A stretch of 64,000 nt of DNA, taken from assembly GCA_964016985.1 (NCBI GenBank), contig OZ024831.1, positions 28,500,633-28,564,632 of the forward strand, read 5' to 3'. The notes under the pieces are model-generated. The model saw nothing but the letters and a program-made list of their open reading frames with translations, was not told the DNA's origin and did no database searches. Positions 20,983 to 32,955 of this stretch are shown piece by piece (within the stretch, counting starts at the first letter, position 1; each line of letters begins with the position of its first letter). This DNA comes from Anodontia alba (Eukaryota > Mollusca > Bivalvia > Lucinida > Lucinidae). Both the position numbers and the translations under genes were made by a program.

Positions 20983-21698
20983 TAGTATTATGGGTTTTAC
21001 TAGTGCTACATAAATGTCCAAATAGGCATTGACATTTTCTCCTAAACTATTTTCAATATAGATTTACCAATTACTGCTGGCATTGCTAGTGTTTCTTCTT
21101 TGCTGCTAATATGTCGATAGTTACTGTTATACTATTATTGCTACATTTACTACTCCTACTAGTACTACAAGTAGTGGTACTACTGGACTCTGAAGTAGTA
21201 GAAGAACTGTACGTACTATCCAAGGTAACTATATAAAAAAACGAATTGTTGCTATCAGAAACAGAACTGAGGCGCAGTGCAGGAAAATGATCCTACTACC
21301 ATAATATGTTGAGTCTGTGCGTTTGTACAGTCATATTGGGGCCTTTTTTGTCCGCTTATAGACTCAGTTGATAATGCGGAACATATCAGCGGACAGCCAA
21401 TTCCCTGATCAGACTGTGCTAATAACCAGACTTGTTTGGGCCTTATGTAGGTTCGTACATGACATAAGAATCTTGTGTTGCGTACCATGTGATTCAGCAT
21501 AAAACTCTTCGGTTTGTTCAGACAATGGCATTGCAATAGAGAAAAAATCTTAACCAATGCATTATGGTGACTCAAAATAGCAACATAAAACTAAGACACC
21601 TCCTGAGTAATCCATTTACAATATATATGTACAAATGTATGCATTCGTATATATTTTAAATGTCTGTATTCGTATAGATTTTAGCGAAGTTTGCAAGG

Positions 21699-21702
<4 letters not shown>

Positions 21703-21733
<31 letters not shown>
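21703..21733. repeat. (GA)n microsatellite
   Basis: About 15 GA units. Confidence 0.95.
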
Positions 21734-21734
<1 letters not shown>

Positions 21735-21919
21735 ACTTGAGTAAATCGTCTACTTTACGTATGTTAGGAAACTAGAGTATAGCCTACATCACATCCCAAC
21801 TAGCCTTCTACTTAGATCCACATTGTTGGACCGTTTTCGGCCCGACTGCTAGGATCATTAATAGCTGTGTTTTTTTGTTGTTTTTTTTTCGCATGGGGTC
21901 TCGTTTTGAAAAAAATATA

Positions 21920-22118
21920 TTAACCCTTGTACTGCTGAACCCGGATATACACTGCCTTTGCAAACAGTGTAGATCCATATCAGTTAGCCAACCGATCTGG
22001 ATCTGCACTGTTTGCCATTCAGTATGTGAATTTACAACAATCTGGATCAACAATCTGGACTGGCTAAAAATTTGAAAAGGGCGTGGCATTTTAATTTATT
22101 CAGCAGGACAAGGGTTAA
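21920..22118. repeat. Family C hairpin MITE
   Basis: TTAACCCTTGTACTGCTGAA to CAGCAGGACAAGGGTTAA, with the gcaaacagtgtagatccata stem. Confidence 0.92.
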
Positions 22119-22288
22119 GTAAGATACCCAGGAGATGCAAAAATCACGAAGCACAGCCCTAAACAGGCACCAAATGAAGGAGAGATGAGAAACAAACAAT
22201 GACAAACCAATCGCCACATATGAAACTAAAGACGCACAAAGAAAGAACTGCAACAGAGAAACCAGCTTGGAACGGTCAGCAGGAAGCT

Positions 22289-22350
22289 TATACTACGTAG
22301 TTTTACTCGCGTGAAACCTCAACTACGTAGTTTTACTCGCGTGAAACCTC
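22289..22350. repeat. 28-bp direct duplication
   Basis: aactacgtagttttactcgc gtgaaacctc occurs twice in tandem; the TACGTA core is palindromic. Confidence 0.85.
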
Positions 22351-23009
22351 ACACATAATTCTGACGTAGCTCCAGAAAAAAAATATATGTTTGGTCCGGC
22401 GAGAGGTCCTCTACCTCATTTGTAAAACATCACAGTGAAACACGCATAATCAAAACTACTGTGATGAAACAAAGCGAAGGGCTCAATGGCGACCTGAAGC
22501 CAGAACACAAGAAAACTGCAAATAGAACCACAATGAATCAGATAGAAGGTTTACATCAGTAAAATCCTTTATTCGGAGTTGTGTTGTGTTTAGACTGAAA
22601 AGATATTATTTAAACATGAATCTGAAAAATAAAAGTTGAACACCTTTGCCAATACAAACTTCCTTATGAATCCTACTGAATGCCGCTGTTGTTACGTTTT
22701 TGTAGATGTCAATTATATGAATAAAACATCTTTAAACCAACACTGAACCCGGTCCTTGTAACATCTGCTTTTCCGCAAGGGCATGATTTTGGTACCGCTT
22801 ATTCTTCTTTACATAAATGGTCTGCCTGACGCTTTGAGTTCAAATTTCAGCTGTTCACAGATGAATGTCTGATTAACAGGGGACTTAGATCTACAGCGGA
22901 CAACGTACAACTACAGTCTGACCAGAATGATCAGGCTAAATGGGATTAGCCAAATTTGTACTAATATATGGCAAGACTCCATGCACAGTCGCAAATATTT
23001 TGTCTTTAA

Positions 23010-23239
23010 GTGGAACGTGCAAGTGAAGCCTTGTAGTCTGGGTCCGCTATGAATATCACTGAACAAAAAAAAATTGCAACTGTAGAAACAGCTCGGCACA
23101 AACCTGTAAGCTAAAGAATGATAAGTGGAACGTGCAAGTGAAGCCTTGTAGTCTGGGTCCGCTATGAATATCACTGAACAAAAAAAAATTGCAACTGTAG
23201 AAACAGCTCGGCACAAACCTGTAAGCTAAAGAATGATAC
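23010..23239. repeat. 115-bp tandem duplication
   Basis: gtggaacgtgcaagtgaagc and the rest of the unit recur exactly at an offset of 115 bases (23010 and 23125), including an identical A run. Confidence 0.93.
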
Positions 23240-23715
23240 ATTTGGTAGAAGTGGGTGGAATGTAGTGGGCTACAATTGCACGTTACCTCACCTGTTCATC
23301 AACACACTTGAGTGAAATGGAGTCTGCTATTTTTGTTTATCTAAAATACGCGCTTCTTGCTTCCAAAGGACCGCTGAGCTCATCTGGACTTATATGCAAA
23401 CATAATATCGCTGACAACCTAGGGATAGTATGTATCAGATGGATTGCACTTTACATAACTGAATTCATGAACGCAATCAGTAAAACTATAGTCTGCTGTT
23501 TTCGTGTTATTTGCGTGTTACTTGCTTCCAAAAGACCTCTACTTTCAGAATACACCAAATAATAGATAGCATAATTATTTCTTCTGCACCGCAACAGCGG
23601 CACGTCAGAAAGAATACCATTTAAGAAAACAATTAACTTTGCGTTCTTTTATTTGACTTGTTATGTGAGGCGATTTACACGGAAGCGTGGGGAATGCAGA
23701 GTTGAAGCCAGGGTT

Positions 23716-23977
23716 ACAGTTCAGAAGTGCAAGTTACTCATAAGTGTTTTGCCCTGGACCCCTGCTCCTTTTGGCGCTCGTCATTAGGTACAGCTAGGGG
23801 TCCAGGGCAAAACGTTCGCTATCACTTTGCACTACTGAATGCAGCCCTGCGTTAAGAAGAAGTGCGAGTTACTCGCGATAGTTTTGCCCTGGATCCCTGC
23901 TCCTGTTGGCGTTCGTCATTAAGTACAAGGATCCAGGGCAAAACGTTCGCAGTCACTTTGCACTACTGAACGCAGCC
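23716..23977. repeat. Two tandem foldback units
   Basis: gttttgccctggacccctgc ... ggggtccagggcaaaac (23755-23812) and a second version gttttgccctggatccctgc ... ggatccagggcaaaac (23882-23944). Each unit is itself a hairpin; the two differ by compensating changes in both arms. Confidence 0.85.
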
Positions 23978-24513
23978 GAGAACTACGTTCAGTAAAGTCA
24001 CGCGAGTTTCCCCAAAACTATTTTGCATCTTTTGAACGGTTATTGTAAACCCCTCTTATGTAAGCTCAAATTACAGAGGAGTCGTCATTCTCGTTGAGGA
24101 GGCTTGATATTTGATCGAATAAATTATATCAATAATTATTAATCTTATAAGGGATTGAATGTATAATATCAACCCAGTAAACATTACTAAATTTTTGTTA
24201 CGAACAAGCATACAAAAAGTTTATTCGCTTAGGCCGCCATTTTGGTTGTGCCAAAAAGACAACTTCACAATTGTTTGTAGTTTATGGATACTCGCTACCG
24301 TTCGCCGAAAACTGTCACAACTGAACAGTAGTTTGGGAGTAACTGCGAATGCTTCGCCCCATTCTTCCTGGAAGAACCAGATTTAGTGCAACATGCTAAC
24401 CATAGCAATCATTGACCTGTCTAATTTAACCCCACTGAGACAAATTTTATTGCTTTCAAACTGGCTCATGAATGCTTTGATAACATCTGTGTAGAAGGGA
24501 AACAGAGATTATC

Positions 24514-24748
24514 AAGGCCCAGTTGTTCAAAACTAACGATGTCATTAGTTAACGTATCGTTAAAACTTTGACCATTAAATATGGCACATATGCTAATATT
24601 TTTTGCTGAAAAAATGTGAGTAGCTTTTGCATTTGCATTTTTTCAGCAAAAATACCTGTGAATCAGATATTGTACTCACTAGAACAGTTAACATTTTGAC
24701 CACTAACTAGCTCGTTAAGCTAACGATGCTTTGAATAACAGGGCCCTG
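24514..24748. repeat. Family B hairpin MITE, diverged
   Basis: aaggcccagttgttcaaaac to tttgaataacagggccct; central GAGTAGCTTTTGC arm partly deleted. Confidence 0.85.
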
Positions 24749-24935
24749 TACTTTACATGTTTCATGAAATGTCTGATCTTACTGTGTTGTATGTGTGCAT
24801 TCTATACATTTGTAACAGTTGAATGAAAAGGCAATTGAACAATGAAAGGAAAGTGCAATAAATGAAATCGTTTTTATTTTATCCGTAAAGTTTTCATACG
24901 TTTGATGGCATATATACTTGCATGCAAGTGTAAAC

Positions 24936-25095
24936 TAGAAATGCGTCCAAAGGACACGGATGCCCTCGCCTGAAAAACTTAAATGCAAATTGCTAACGCT
25001 GGATGCGAACGGAGACGGACGGACAGACAGACGGATGGACAGCGGTAACACTCTATGCCCTTTCCACCATTCTTCGAATGGCGGGGAAATAAAAA
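24936..25095. repeat. Dispersed repeat with GACGGACAGACAGACGG segment
   Basis: atgcgtccaaaggacacgga to ccattcttcgaatggcgggg. Similar gac-gga-cag phrases occur at 25915-25945 and 50920-50960, the latter in a tandem-repeat element, so this may be a decayed end of that class. Confidence 0.45.
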
Positions 25096-25376
25096 ATGAA
25101 TAAGGTCACAATCATGGACCACAGTCCTCCTAGACTAGCCCCTAGACCTTGATGTCATGTTTTATCACTCCTAACTATAAGCTTATTCAAATTTATATAT
25201 TATACCTTATAGCCAGTCTTTGATTTATGTCTCTGACATCTCCAAGATAAATTGCTGCAATCAAAGAGGCAAAGTCAAGCAGTAGGCTGTAGATGATCTT
25301 TAATTTATTAAGTATATTAATATTTATGATTTACTGATAATTTTGATATCCGACTAGTAGCTAGTCTACAGTCCCG

Positions 25377-25396
25377 CCCCCCCCCCCCCCCCCCCC
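25377..25396. repeat. Poly-C tract
   Basis: About 20 C. Confidence 0.95.
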
Positions 25397-25744
25397 ATCC
25401 CAATGCATGTGCCATACTGTATTTACCTTATATATTAGGACTTCTTTCTCCCTTACTAGTCTATTTGACTACCTCCTGATGTGTATAAAGACTGCTTGAA
25501 TACTGGCAAATCTATCTAACACCAGATTCTGCGACTCTGATCTGGGTCCACACTGTCCCAATATTGGATGTATAATGTTTATATATAAATACCGTTTGAG
25601 TAAATTTGAAGGGATTCTTTTCATTGTGTATATATCTTAAATCCCATTTATAATATAAATGAACATATTTAAAACTAGATGAGCCTTTAAGGGGATGAAT
25701 GCTACTGCCCCCTACTATGCCATTTGTATAAGACAAATTTTCTA

Positions 25745-26035
25745 AAGTAAATGAAGGGTACGTAACTCTACCAATAATAATTTTGAGTTATGTGACCTTT
25801 ATGCACACACTCAGTCCATATCCTTACTGTGGTGCAAGTTTCAAACCATTGCCCGTAAAAGCCTTGAATACGGTAAGAAAAGTTGTGGAGACACGAACAA
25901 TACTATAAAGTGTCACGGACGGACGGACACACGGCAGACAGACACCTGCACACATGGATATACGTATGACGGAGGATAAAATCTTATGCCCTTCTCCACT
26001 TCTTGGTGGGGTCATTAAAAAGAAATGTCGTATTT
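25745..26035. repeat. Dispersed repeat related to the previous class
   Basis: aagggtacgtaactctacca at left and cttctccacttcttggtggg at right, with gacggacacacggcagacag between. No coding potential. Confidence 0.4.
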
Positions 26036-26793
26036 CCTATTTTGCTTCTTATTAAAACTTGCACTCTGAATTTTGCCTGCTACATAGGTTAGGACTATTT
26101 TTGGGGTTCAGAAATTTTAATTTTACTACTTTTTGGGTTTTGGGAAAAAGTGGCTACTTTTTGGGGTATTGGCAAATTTCCAGGTATTTTTGGGGTCACT
26201 TTCAAAACTGCCTGGGTTGATTACACACCAGCTAGACGACGCTTACTGGTCTCCGGTCAAAGGGAATTAATCGAAGCCTTTCTAAAATGGAATATCGATA
26301 ACCTGAGTGACAGTTCCTGTAGTACGATAATTCCTGGTAGTGATTTTTGGGGGTCTATCAAAATTCTCGGTATTTTATAGGGTATTGTAAGAGTAGGGGT
26401 TAGAACCTACTGTTGAACTGATAGTGGTTCTTCTTTAAGGTAAATGTTCTCAAATTCCGAACACTTTGTTCCCTAGTCCTTCAGGAGGCAAATGACATTT
26501 TGTCAGCAACTTTGGTGTACGAAAGTTTAGTACATTAACCGTAGTTTTTACAGCTCTATTTCTGCTTTGCATCAATTCAATACCGTGAAAGTAAAAACGG
26601 AGCTGCTGGAAACTGTTTAAAGCACTTATATTACTAATATAATCATTATACAGGAAAAATAAATGACAACCACACTTTTATAAAAAGAAAGGGGAATATT
26701 TTTTTGGGTACGCTAATATCCAATGATATTTTTTGGGTATGGCTGATATACCGGATATTCTTTTTGGTATGGTTGATATACTGTATATATTTT

Positions 26794-26794
<1 letters not shown>

Positions 26795-26824
<30 letters not shown>
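26795..26824. repeat. (GT)n then poly-G
   Basis: About seven GT units, then over 14 G. Confidence 0.95.
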
Positions 26825-27675
26825 TAAACACTAGATGCTAGGGCCCAGCCTGTGTAGCAGACAAAATTTGGAGTACCCCATGGGGTAAAACTATATGCCC
26901 TCCTCCATTTGGTGGCGGTGGTGGTGATGGGAGGGGGGGGGGGATGAAATAATAAAATATATATATATATTTTTTTTTTTATTTAGCTAGTTTTAGGTAC
27001 TTTGATTTTGTCAAATATACCATTTAGATGTACATGTAATTGGTAAATTTTAATGAAAAGTGATTCTGAAAAATACAATGTTAGATATACATTACAAAGA
27101 ATAAACCCCAGCACTGTTCAGGATCAAATGTTACACAACATATGTACACTGATATAATGTTCTCAAGTAATGGCTGATTTAACAGGCCCTGTATTTTAGA
27201 TAATGGGCAAATAATAATACATATTGCTATAGGTTTACTGTAGTTGTGTACCTTGTTTATTGGAATGACTCAAATGCAGGGCCTGACTGCCAGGCTAGCC
27301 ATCTAACTGACCAGCTAATTTTAATTTAGCCCCTCTGTTGTTGCAAACTGGACGGAATCATTGATATTGCTGCCAATGACAGATTAATGGACTTTATTCC
27401 TGGTTTATTACTGTCAACCACCATAAATGAACAATGAAATGTGCAAGGAATGTAAACACTACATGTGGCTTTATCAGTATGTGTTTCGTGCTTAATATAT
27501 AGTTTATTAGGTTTTATCTCCCGTCATCCTGAATTAATTTCCAAATATAAAGTAAGCTTAAAAACACTTCTACAAGAAGGTCTAACTCAAATTTTATGCT
27601 GACCATTCCAATGTGGTTCCTCTGTTCTCTGACTCTGAATTGGTTACGGTTACACGTCAAATGACAGTCATTCAT

Positions 27676-27887
27676 TAACCCTTTGTAGTCTGGAAACCCC
27701 TAAAAGGGTACGTAATTGGCAAACAGTGCAGATCCAGATCAGACGCCGCAGAAGTCTGATCAGGGTCTCCACCGTTTGCAAATAGTTCAACCATTTTTCT
27801 CTAGGAATATCTAAATCACATAGCCTGACATGCCTCAAATCGAAAGTAGAACCTTCCAATATATAGTGTGGTCTACAATGGGTTAAG
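27676..27887. repeat. TTAA-flanked family G MITE
   Basis: TTAACCCTTTGTAGTCTGGA to CTACAATGGGTTAA. The stem ggcaaacagtgcagatccag / ctgatcagggtctccaccgt is the family G/C module with a third set of ends. Confidence 0.8.
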
Positions 27888-28639
27888 GCATTGTTTATTC
27901 CTGTAGTGCATCGCGATCGGGAAGGCTGTGCTTCGTGATTGTGGTATTTTTCTGGGTAACTTCATTTATAATTACCGGATACATGACATTGCAGCTGAAA
28001 GCATTTTATATAAAGATTATTACGGAAAACTAAGTTTTGTAATATATTCTCATAGTGAGCTTGTACTATGGAAGGCCGAAACCGTCAAAGTTCTATTTGC
28101 AAACACAACTCCTCAAATCAAATAAAACAATAACTTTTCAAATGATAAAATCAAAGGTAGCAAATGAAATAAAGAAAGGCTACAGACAAAACTATCTATG
28201 ACGTGAAATCAAACAATACTTTGTTAGACAAAGCGTTACTTCGTCAAATGAAAAAGTTCTTTTTGTTTTAAATAACATTAGCTGGCAACATAAATTGTGC
28301 AAGTCGAAAATCCAAAACCTGGGCTAACGCAATACTAAAACAATCTACCAATCATCTAAAGTCAACGGGTTTGTAGGATAGTTTAAGTTAGGAAGGGTGA
28401 TTGAACTGGGGCGTGGGAGGCCGTGTGCATGTGAATAGCGGTAATGGTGTGGTCAGGTCGGTTCCTACCTTATCTATGCCTGACCAAACGCAGATTGTGG
28501 TGAGGTGGCTTGAGTGTGGTTGTTTGAATGTTAGAAAATAGAACCCATGATATTGTAACTTGGTGCCAAAATGCCACATGATTAAAAAATCTACGAAACA
28601 ATGGAACATTTCATAGAAATTTTGCCTGCTGTGCGCGGA

Positions 28640-28861
28640 GCGAAACGCCCCGCAAACTCTTGGGTAGTAGTATTTGCCGGGATTAATAAGACAAACCCGG
28701 GACTAAATTCCGGACCAAATATTTAATTGTCCAGCTAGGAATCCTAGGCTTGGAACATTTTCACGTTTTCTGGCACGTATTCTTTAGAGCCTCAGCTTTA
28801 AAATGCATATTCTGATTAATCCCGGCAAATACCACTACCCGAGAGTTTGCGGGACGTTTCA
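28640..28861. repeat. Palindromic MITE inside a LINE remnant
   Basis: gcgaaacgccccgcaaactc at left and gagtttgcgggacgtttcac at right, followed inward by gtagtatttgccgggattaa and its complement. It interrupts the minus-strand reverse transcriptase fragment that starts at 28862. Confidence 0.85.
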
Positions 28862-29475
28862 CTGTTATCCACGCCCTCCAAGGTGAGATACAAAGCCGTA
28901 TCATCTGCAAAGAGTCGCACCTGCGATGTTATGTTGTCAGGCAGGTCATTAATGTAGACAAGGAACAAGATCGACCCCAACACTGACCCTTGAAGAACCA
29001 CAGAAATCACCGGGACCGAGCCAGACTCCTTCCCTGCAACAATGACCCGCTGCGAGCGATCACCAAGGAAGGCAAGTGTCCAGTTCAGAACATTCGAACG
29101 AATTTCATATTCATGCTGTTTCCAGATTAGCGTGATTAGCCTTCGAAAACTCTAATAGGATTAGGTCGGTCTGCTTTCCCTTGCCAACACTCCCATCTAT
29201 CTTCACATACTGCCTCACGCCCGCGAGGACATTCTAGGCAGGTTTATAGGTTATGACAGATAAAGATGAGCTAAAATCATTGGATTAAGACCTGGAGTGT
29301 TGCAGCCCACTGACTGCGACCTTGAAAGATTCTTGGTCTGATGAGCATACAGCAGTCTCAGGTAGGGCGACAATAGCCAGTGGGAAAAAAGGAGTACTTG
29401 AAATAGTCAGTGGATGTCAGTGTTCCAGCATGATGAGCTGGGTCTCACATGACCTCATCTCTCGAAAGCCATGCT
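28862..29475 (-). pseudogene. LINE reverse transcriptase fragment (minus), middle part
   Basis: Minus strand: LQHGFREMRSCETQLI near 29470-29420, then RSQRVIVAGKESGS and VLQGSVLGSILFLVYINDLP with RLFADDTALYLTL near 28880-29000. FADD is the catalytic motif C. Frame is broken several times; matches CR1/jockey-type RT order. Confidence 0.85.
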
Positions 29476-30296
29476 GAAGATCGTACATGTGACCCCGTTC
29501 AGGGATCCATTTGTTTTGGCTATATTTGAAGCTACTATGGTACAAAGAGTTGTAGTCAATGGTGCAAAATCGCCATGGCCACCTATTTTGTTTGTTGTGC
29601 TGCAGGGCACTGTTCTCGGCCCACTGTTGTTTTCCTTGTATATAAATGACATCATGGTTGGAATAGAATCTGAGATTCGTCTGTTCGCTGATGGCTGTGT
29701 CTGCTATCGTCAGATTGATAGCATTGCAGACACATCAAAACTCCAAAAGGATATTGATCAACTGGGCAAATGGACCAGAAAATGAGGTAAGAGATTTCAG
29801 CCCATGAAATGTAACATTATGCAGCTTACTATGAAGGGGATAAAAAAGATCAATGCAGTTTACTCCTTTAAAGAAACAGTTCTCGAAAATGTGGACAATA
29901 TTAAATACCTTGGTGTGACAATTTCTAAGGACTTGAAATGAAATACTCGTGCAAGCAATGTTTGCAAACAGAACTCTTGGTTCCTTAGGGCATAACCTAT
30001 CGCCATGTCCCCAAGATGTTAAGGAAATGACATACTAAGGGTTGGTGCGACCAATCCTGGAATACGCTAGCCCTGTTTGTGACCCACGTGTACTAGCAGT
30101 CCAGGAAGGACTGGAAAAGGTTCAGAAACTATAACTTTGAAACTGGAAGTATGGCTAGCATTCTTGAACAGTTAGGGTGGGAGTCTCTTCACAAGAGATG
30201 CAAAGGTAGTAAACTTCTCTTGCTATTCAAAGATCTGAAAGCTAGTATACCTTGTGACGACCTTCAACCCCCAAATAGGCGCAGTAGGAATCCAAT
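29476..30296 (+). pseudogene. LINE reverse transcriptase fragment (plus), inserted in the minus LINE
   Basis: Plus strand: VVLQGTVLGPLLFSLYINDI, RLFADGCVCYRQID (catalytic FADD is FADG), NIKYLGVTISKDLKW, ILEQLGWESLHKRCK. Several stops and frameshifts. The ORF2 frame continues beyond the SINE as SYAKTDIYKYSFFPDTVRDW at about 30740-30800. Confidence 0.85.
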
Positions 30297-30307
30297 GACA
30301 TTTCAAG

Positions 30308-30722
30308 GCCGGCCTCGGTGGCTCAGTTGGATGCGCCGTCCGACTGGAGACCAGGAGGTCGCGGGTTCAACCCCCGCCGAGGTCGGCAACATTCTTTCGT
30401 GGAGATTGATCATGAAATATTTTCTACGGTCATTCTCTCCCTTCCGCTGATTCAAGAAGGGCAGTTGTCAGTTTCTGGCGAAAAAATGTGCACAATACTG
30501 GTTAACCGCTTAGAGGACTAAGCCTGCCCAGTAAACGTGTGGTTAGGTAAACTGACCGCGCTCGACATGACCCTATTGGTTTAAACATATTTTATTTCAT
30601 CGAAAACACAGTCATACATACATACAATACTCATTACGATTTGAACGAAAGCATACTGCTTATTTAGTTCATCTCATGACCCTATTGGGTTGACTGGGCC
30701 GTAAAACCTCAACACAAACAAA
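30308..30722 (+). mobile_element. SINE-1 copy 1, interrupted by a 95-bp insertion
   Basis: tRNA-like head gccggcctcggtggctcagt (A box ggtggctcagttgg) and B box gcgggttcaacccccgc; body ttcaagaagggcagttgtca; 3' end gggccgtaaaacctcaacac then aaacaaa. Interrupted at 30580-30674. Confidence 0.92.
30580..30674 (-). mobile_element. 95-bp 5'-truncated LINE 3' end inside SINE-1
   Basis: Flanked by catgaccctattgg at 30566-30579 and 30675-30688 (14-bp TSD). On the minus strand it ends gaaataaaatatgtttaaa, matching the 3' end of the LINE at 10722 (gcaataaaatatgtttatac). Confidence 0.8.
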
Positions 30723-30733
30723 GACATATCAAG

Positions 30734-30815
30734 TGTCATATGCTAAAACTGACATTTACAAGTACAGTTTCTTCCCAGACACCGTTAGGGATTGGAATGC
30801 ACTCCTGCATCTATA
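30734..30815 (+). pseudogene. LINE ORF2 C-terminal remnant (continuation of 29476-30296)
   Basis: Encodes VSYAKTDIYKYSFFPDTVRD then WNALLH, the conserved end of ORF2 in this LINE group. Separated from its 5' part only by SINE-1. Confidence 0.8.
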
Positions 30816-30889
30816 ATATCCTCTGCTGGCCCTGATGAATGAATGTCTATTGATGTGTCACCAGTAAAATATTCTGATCCTGAGGATGC

Positions 30890-31130
30890 AGGTCAGGGAA
30901 ATAGGGCGGTATTTGGCTGCTAGCGATTTATCACCTTTCTTAAAGATTGGTGTGACGTTAACATTGCACCAGTCTGCTGGGAGCTTGCTTGTTTGCAATG
31001 ATCTTTTGACGAATACCTAATGATGGAGCCAATTCTACCCGGAGCAGCAGAATTGGTCGAATCCTGTCTGGGCCAGCTGACTTACCTGGTTTGAGATTAT
31101 TAAGTAGTTTCAGCATTGCATTTTTTTTCT
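30890..31130 (-). pseudogene. LINE reverse transcriptase fragment (minus), N-terminal part
   Basis: Minus strand: LLNNLKPGKSAGPDRIRP near 31110-31060 and LPADWCNVNVTPIFKKGDKS then AAKYRPISLT near 30985-30890. These RT motifs come before LQHGFR, so this and 28862-29475 are the two halves of one LINE split by the plus-strand LINE. Confidence 0.8.
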
Positions 31131-31254
31131 ACCAATTACTCTGAATCAGTCACATCTGACTATTATTTCAGAGAATAGTTCGATTGTGGAGGAAAGCCTG
31201 GGTAGTTTCCAGTTGTTTAGGGACTGGGAAATAGCCTGCCAACCATTCACACAT

Positions 31255-31330
31255 ACCGCGTCATCGTGTCTCCTGTTGGACACGAACCTACACGGCAGAG
31301 GTGTGTAGCTACTGAGCTATCCCGGCGCCC
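31255..31330 (-). repeat. tRNA-like SINE head (minus)
   Basis: Minus strand: atgggcgccgggatagctca (A box) and gtgtaggttcgtgtccaaca (B box). No acceptor stem closes, so not called a tRNA gene. Confidence 0.55.
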
Positions 31331-31639
31331 ATTCCATTAACTGATCGGCTATATGCCAAATAAATTTATCAGGGTGCGAGTTACAATGCACCCCTACCTT
31401 TCATTTAGCAGCATCGGCCGCCCATAGATTCTCCCAATAACAACCACGTGTTCGTCGGCCATTATTGTTTACCGTTTCTCACAAGATAAACACGAGGCTG
31501 ATTATTTTTAGTTGTGACTTCAACAAGACTCATTGGATGCTGCTTTTAGACATCTTATTTATATATTATCTTTCTTTAGTGTTAAGAAATTGTATTTACG
31601 AATAAAGTTTTAAGTCAGACTCTTGTACAAGGGGTCATT

Positions 31640-31863
31640 TCGCATCCTTGACCTATATCGAAAGTAGACCTGACATTTTGGTTTCCGGTGTTTTGCAAAC
31701 TCCAATGCGCAATAATGGAACAGGTGCGCGACGCAGCTGCTTGCAGAGAACCAGTATATTGCACCGAGGAAATTTCTCCCTGATGACGGGCCGCTTTTGA
31801 CTGTTTTTCAAAGGCGATTTCAACTTTAAACAAAAGGCTGTGAAGGGAATCGTGCTTGTAGTG
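31640..31863 (+). other. Possible BBX 5' UTR exon / promoter area
   Basis: BBX needs a non-coding first exon because the acceptor at 33870 lies only 7 bases before the start codon. This stretch is locally CpG-richer (GTGCGCGACGC near 31725), mostly free of the repeat families, and ends in a good donor (gtaaga at 31864). It has a short upstream ORF. Pure inference; the true 5' exon may be elsewhere. Confidence 0.2.
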
Positions 31864-32689
31864 GTAAGATTTCAATTCATTAAATCATATTTGACCATTC
31901 AGATCTTAAATCACGCCGTTTTTCATTGACCTTCTTCGAAACTTATGCGTTGACTGAAATGTTTATGACACATGGTTCTTGAATTTTTGGCAGGCAATGC
32001 GTAATTTGCATTCATAATGAGTGGGTTTAAGCGCAGAACCACCGGTTAACTGACTTGTGTCTTGTATCGAGGTGTATGAAGTCTCTTACATTCAGCATTT
32101 ATTTTCTATTTTACAATGCTTTAAAGGGTAATTTATGCTGATTTGAACCATATTTTTGTAAAATTTCAAGGCCACCCTCTCACCGTCTGACAAGGCATGA
32201 CAGCCAATCAGATGTTCAGAAATTGATACTTCAGATTTTCAAGTTTAATGACTAAGTTTATCAAATGGTTCCTGTAAGAAACATGTTTGTTGCTGGACTG
32301 GACATGTGCTTAAATTAAGTGATTGACAGTTTTGGCTGTGACGTTTTGTTAAGTTTGTTTTTTTTTGTTTTCTCTTTTCTTTTCTTTTTTTTTGTATTTA
32401 CAAGGCAGATTTCACAATTCTTGTTTAGAGGCCCCAGCAGGTCAAGGTTTGATGGCGGGGTCCTTGAAGGGTCAGCCATTTATAATTGGTTGTAGTATAA
32501 TTATAAGAACTAGTATAAAGATATTTGTTGCGTGTATGTCTCTATCCATGTTTATTTCAAATATAATATCCCTTTCATTTCAGAGCTCCAGATAAAAGTT
32601 TGGCTGTTTTAAATAGACTTTCTTTTTCTTTCTCTGTATACTGCCATACCCCCGTGCAGACATTCTGGGCAGATCTGGGTTGCAGGATG

Positions 32690-32955
32690 AAGGCATTGAA
32701 GGCCTACAAATAAGCATTTTGAATTACAGTAGGGTTCTTAAACCTGCACAGAGGATGACGGATGAATTTCCTTGCACAGGGGTTCTCCATTTAACATCCC
32801 GATCCAGAGGACATTGTACTGTTTTCAGGCCATCCCTGCAAATGACACAAAAGAAAGCAAGTACAGACACCGAAATTCCTTTGCCTGTGCCTTTGATCGA
32901 TCCTTTAGCTTTAGAGGCTAGTGCACTCGACACTGAGCTACCATGCTCTCCATTG
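32690..32955 (-). repeat. tRNA-headed SINE-like repeat (minus)
   Basis: Minus strand from 32953: ggagagcatggtagctcagt then gtcgagtgcactagcctcta. Head resembles a tRNA A-box region; the body extends to about 32690. No TSD verified. Confidence 0.4.

Larger units (their letters stand above)
30297..30733. mobile_element. SINE-1 insertion unit with 11-bp TSD
   Basis: gacatttcaag (30297-30307) and gacatatcaag (30723-30733) flank the SINE at 30308-30722; one mismatch. The SINE splits the plus-strand LINE ORF. Confidence 0.85.

Noticed and set aside
23308..23562. 84-aa ORF
   Set aside because: Contains two copies of an imperfect repeat (cttgcttccaaaggaccgct and cttgcttccaaaagacctct) and no domain; treated as repeat-derived.
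27928..28125. 65-aa ORF in the intergenic region
   Set aside because: No recognisable domain, no repeat of the frame elsewhere, length expected by chance in AT-rich DNA.
30308..30390. tRNA gene in the SINE-1 heads
   Set aside because: A and B boxes are present but the acceptor stem is imperfect, no convincing anticodon arm forms, and the same unit occurs six times with SINE body, tail and target duplications.
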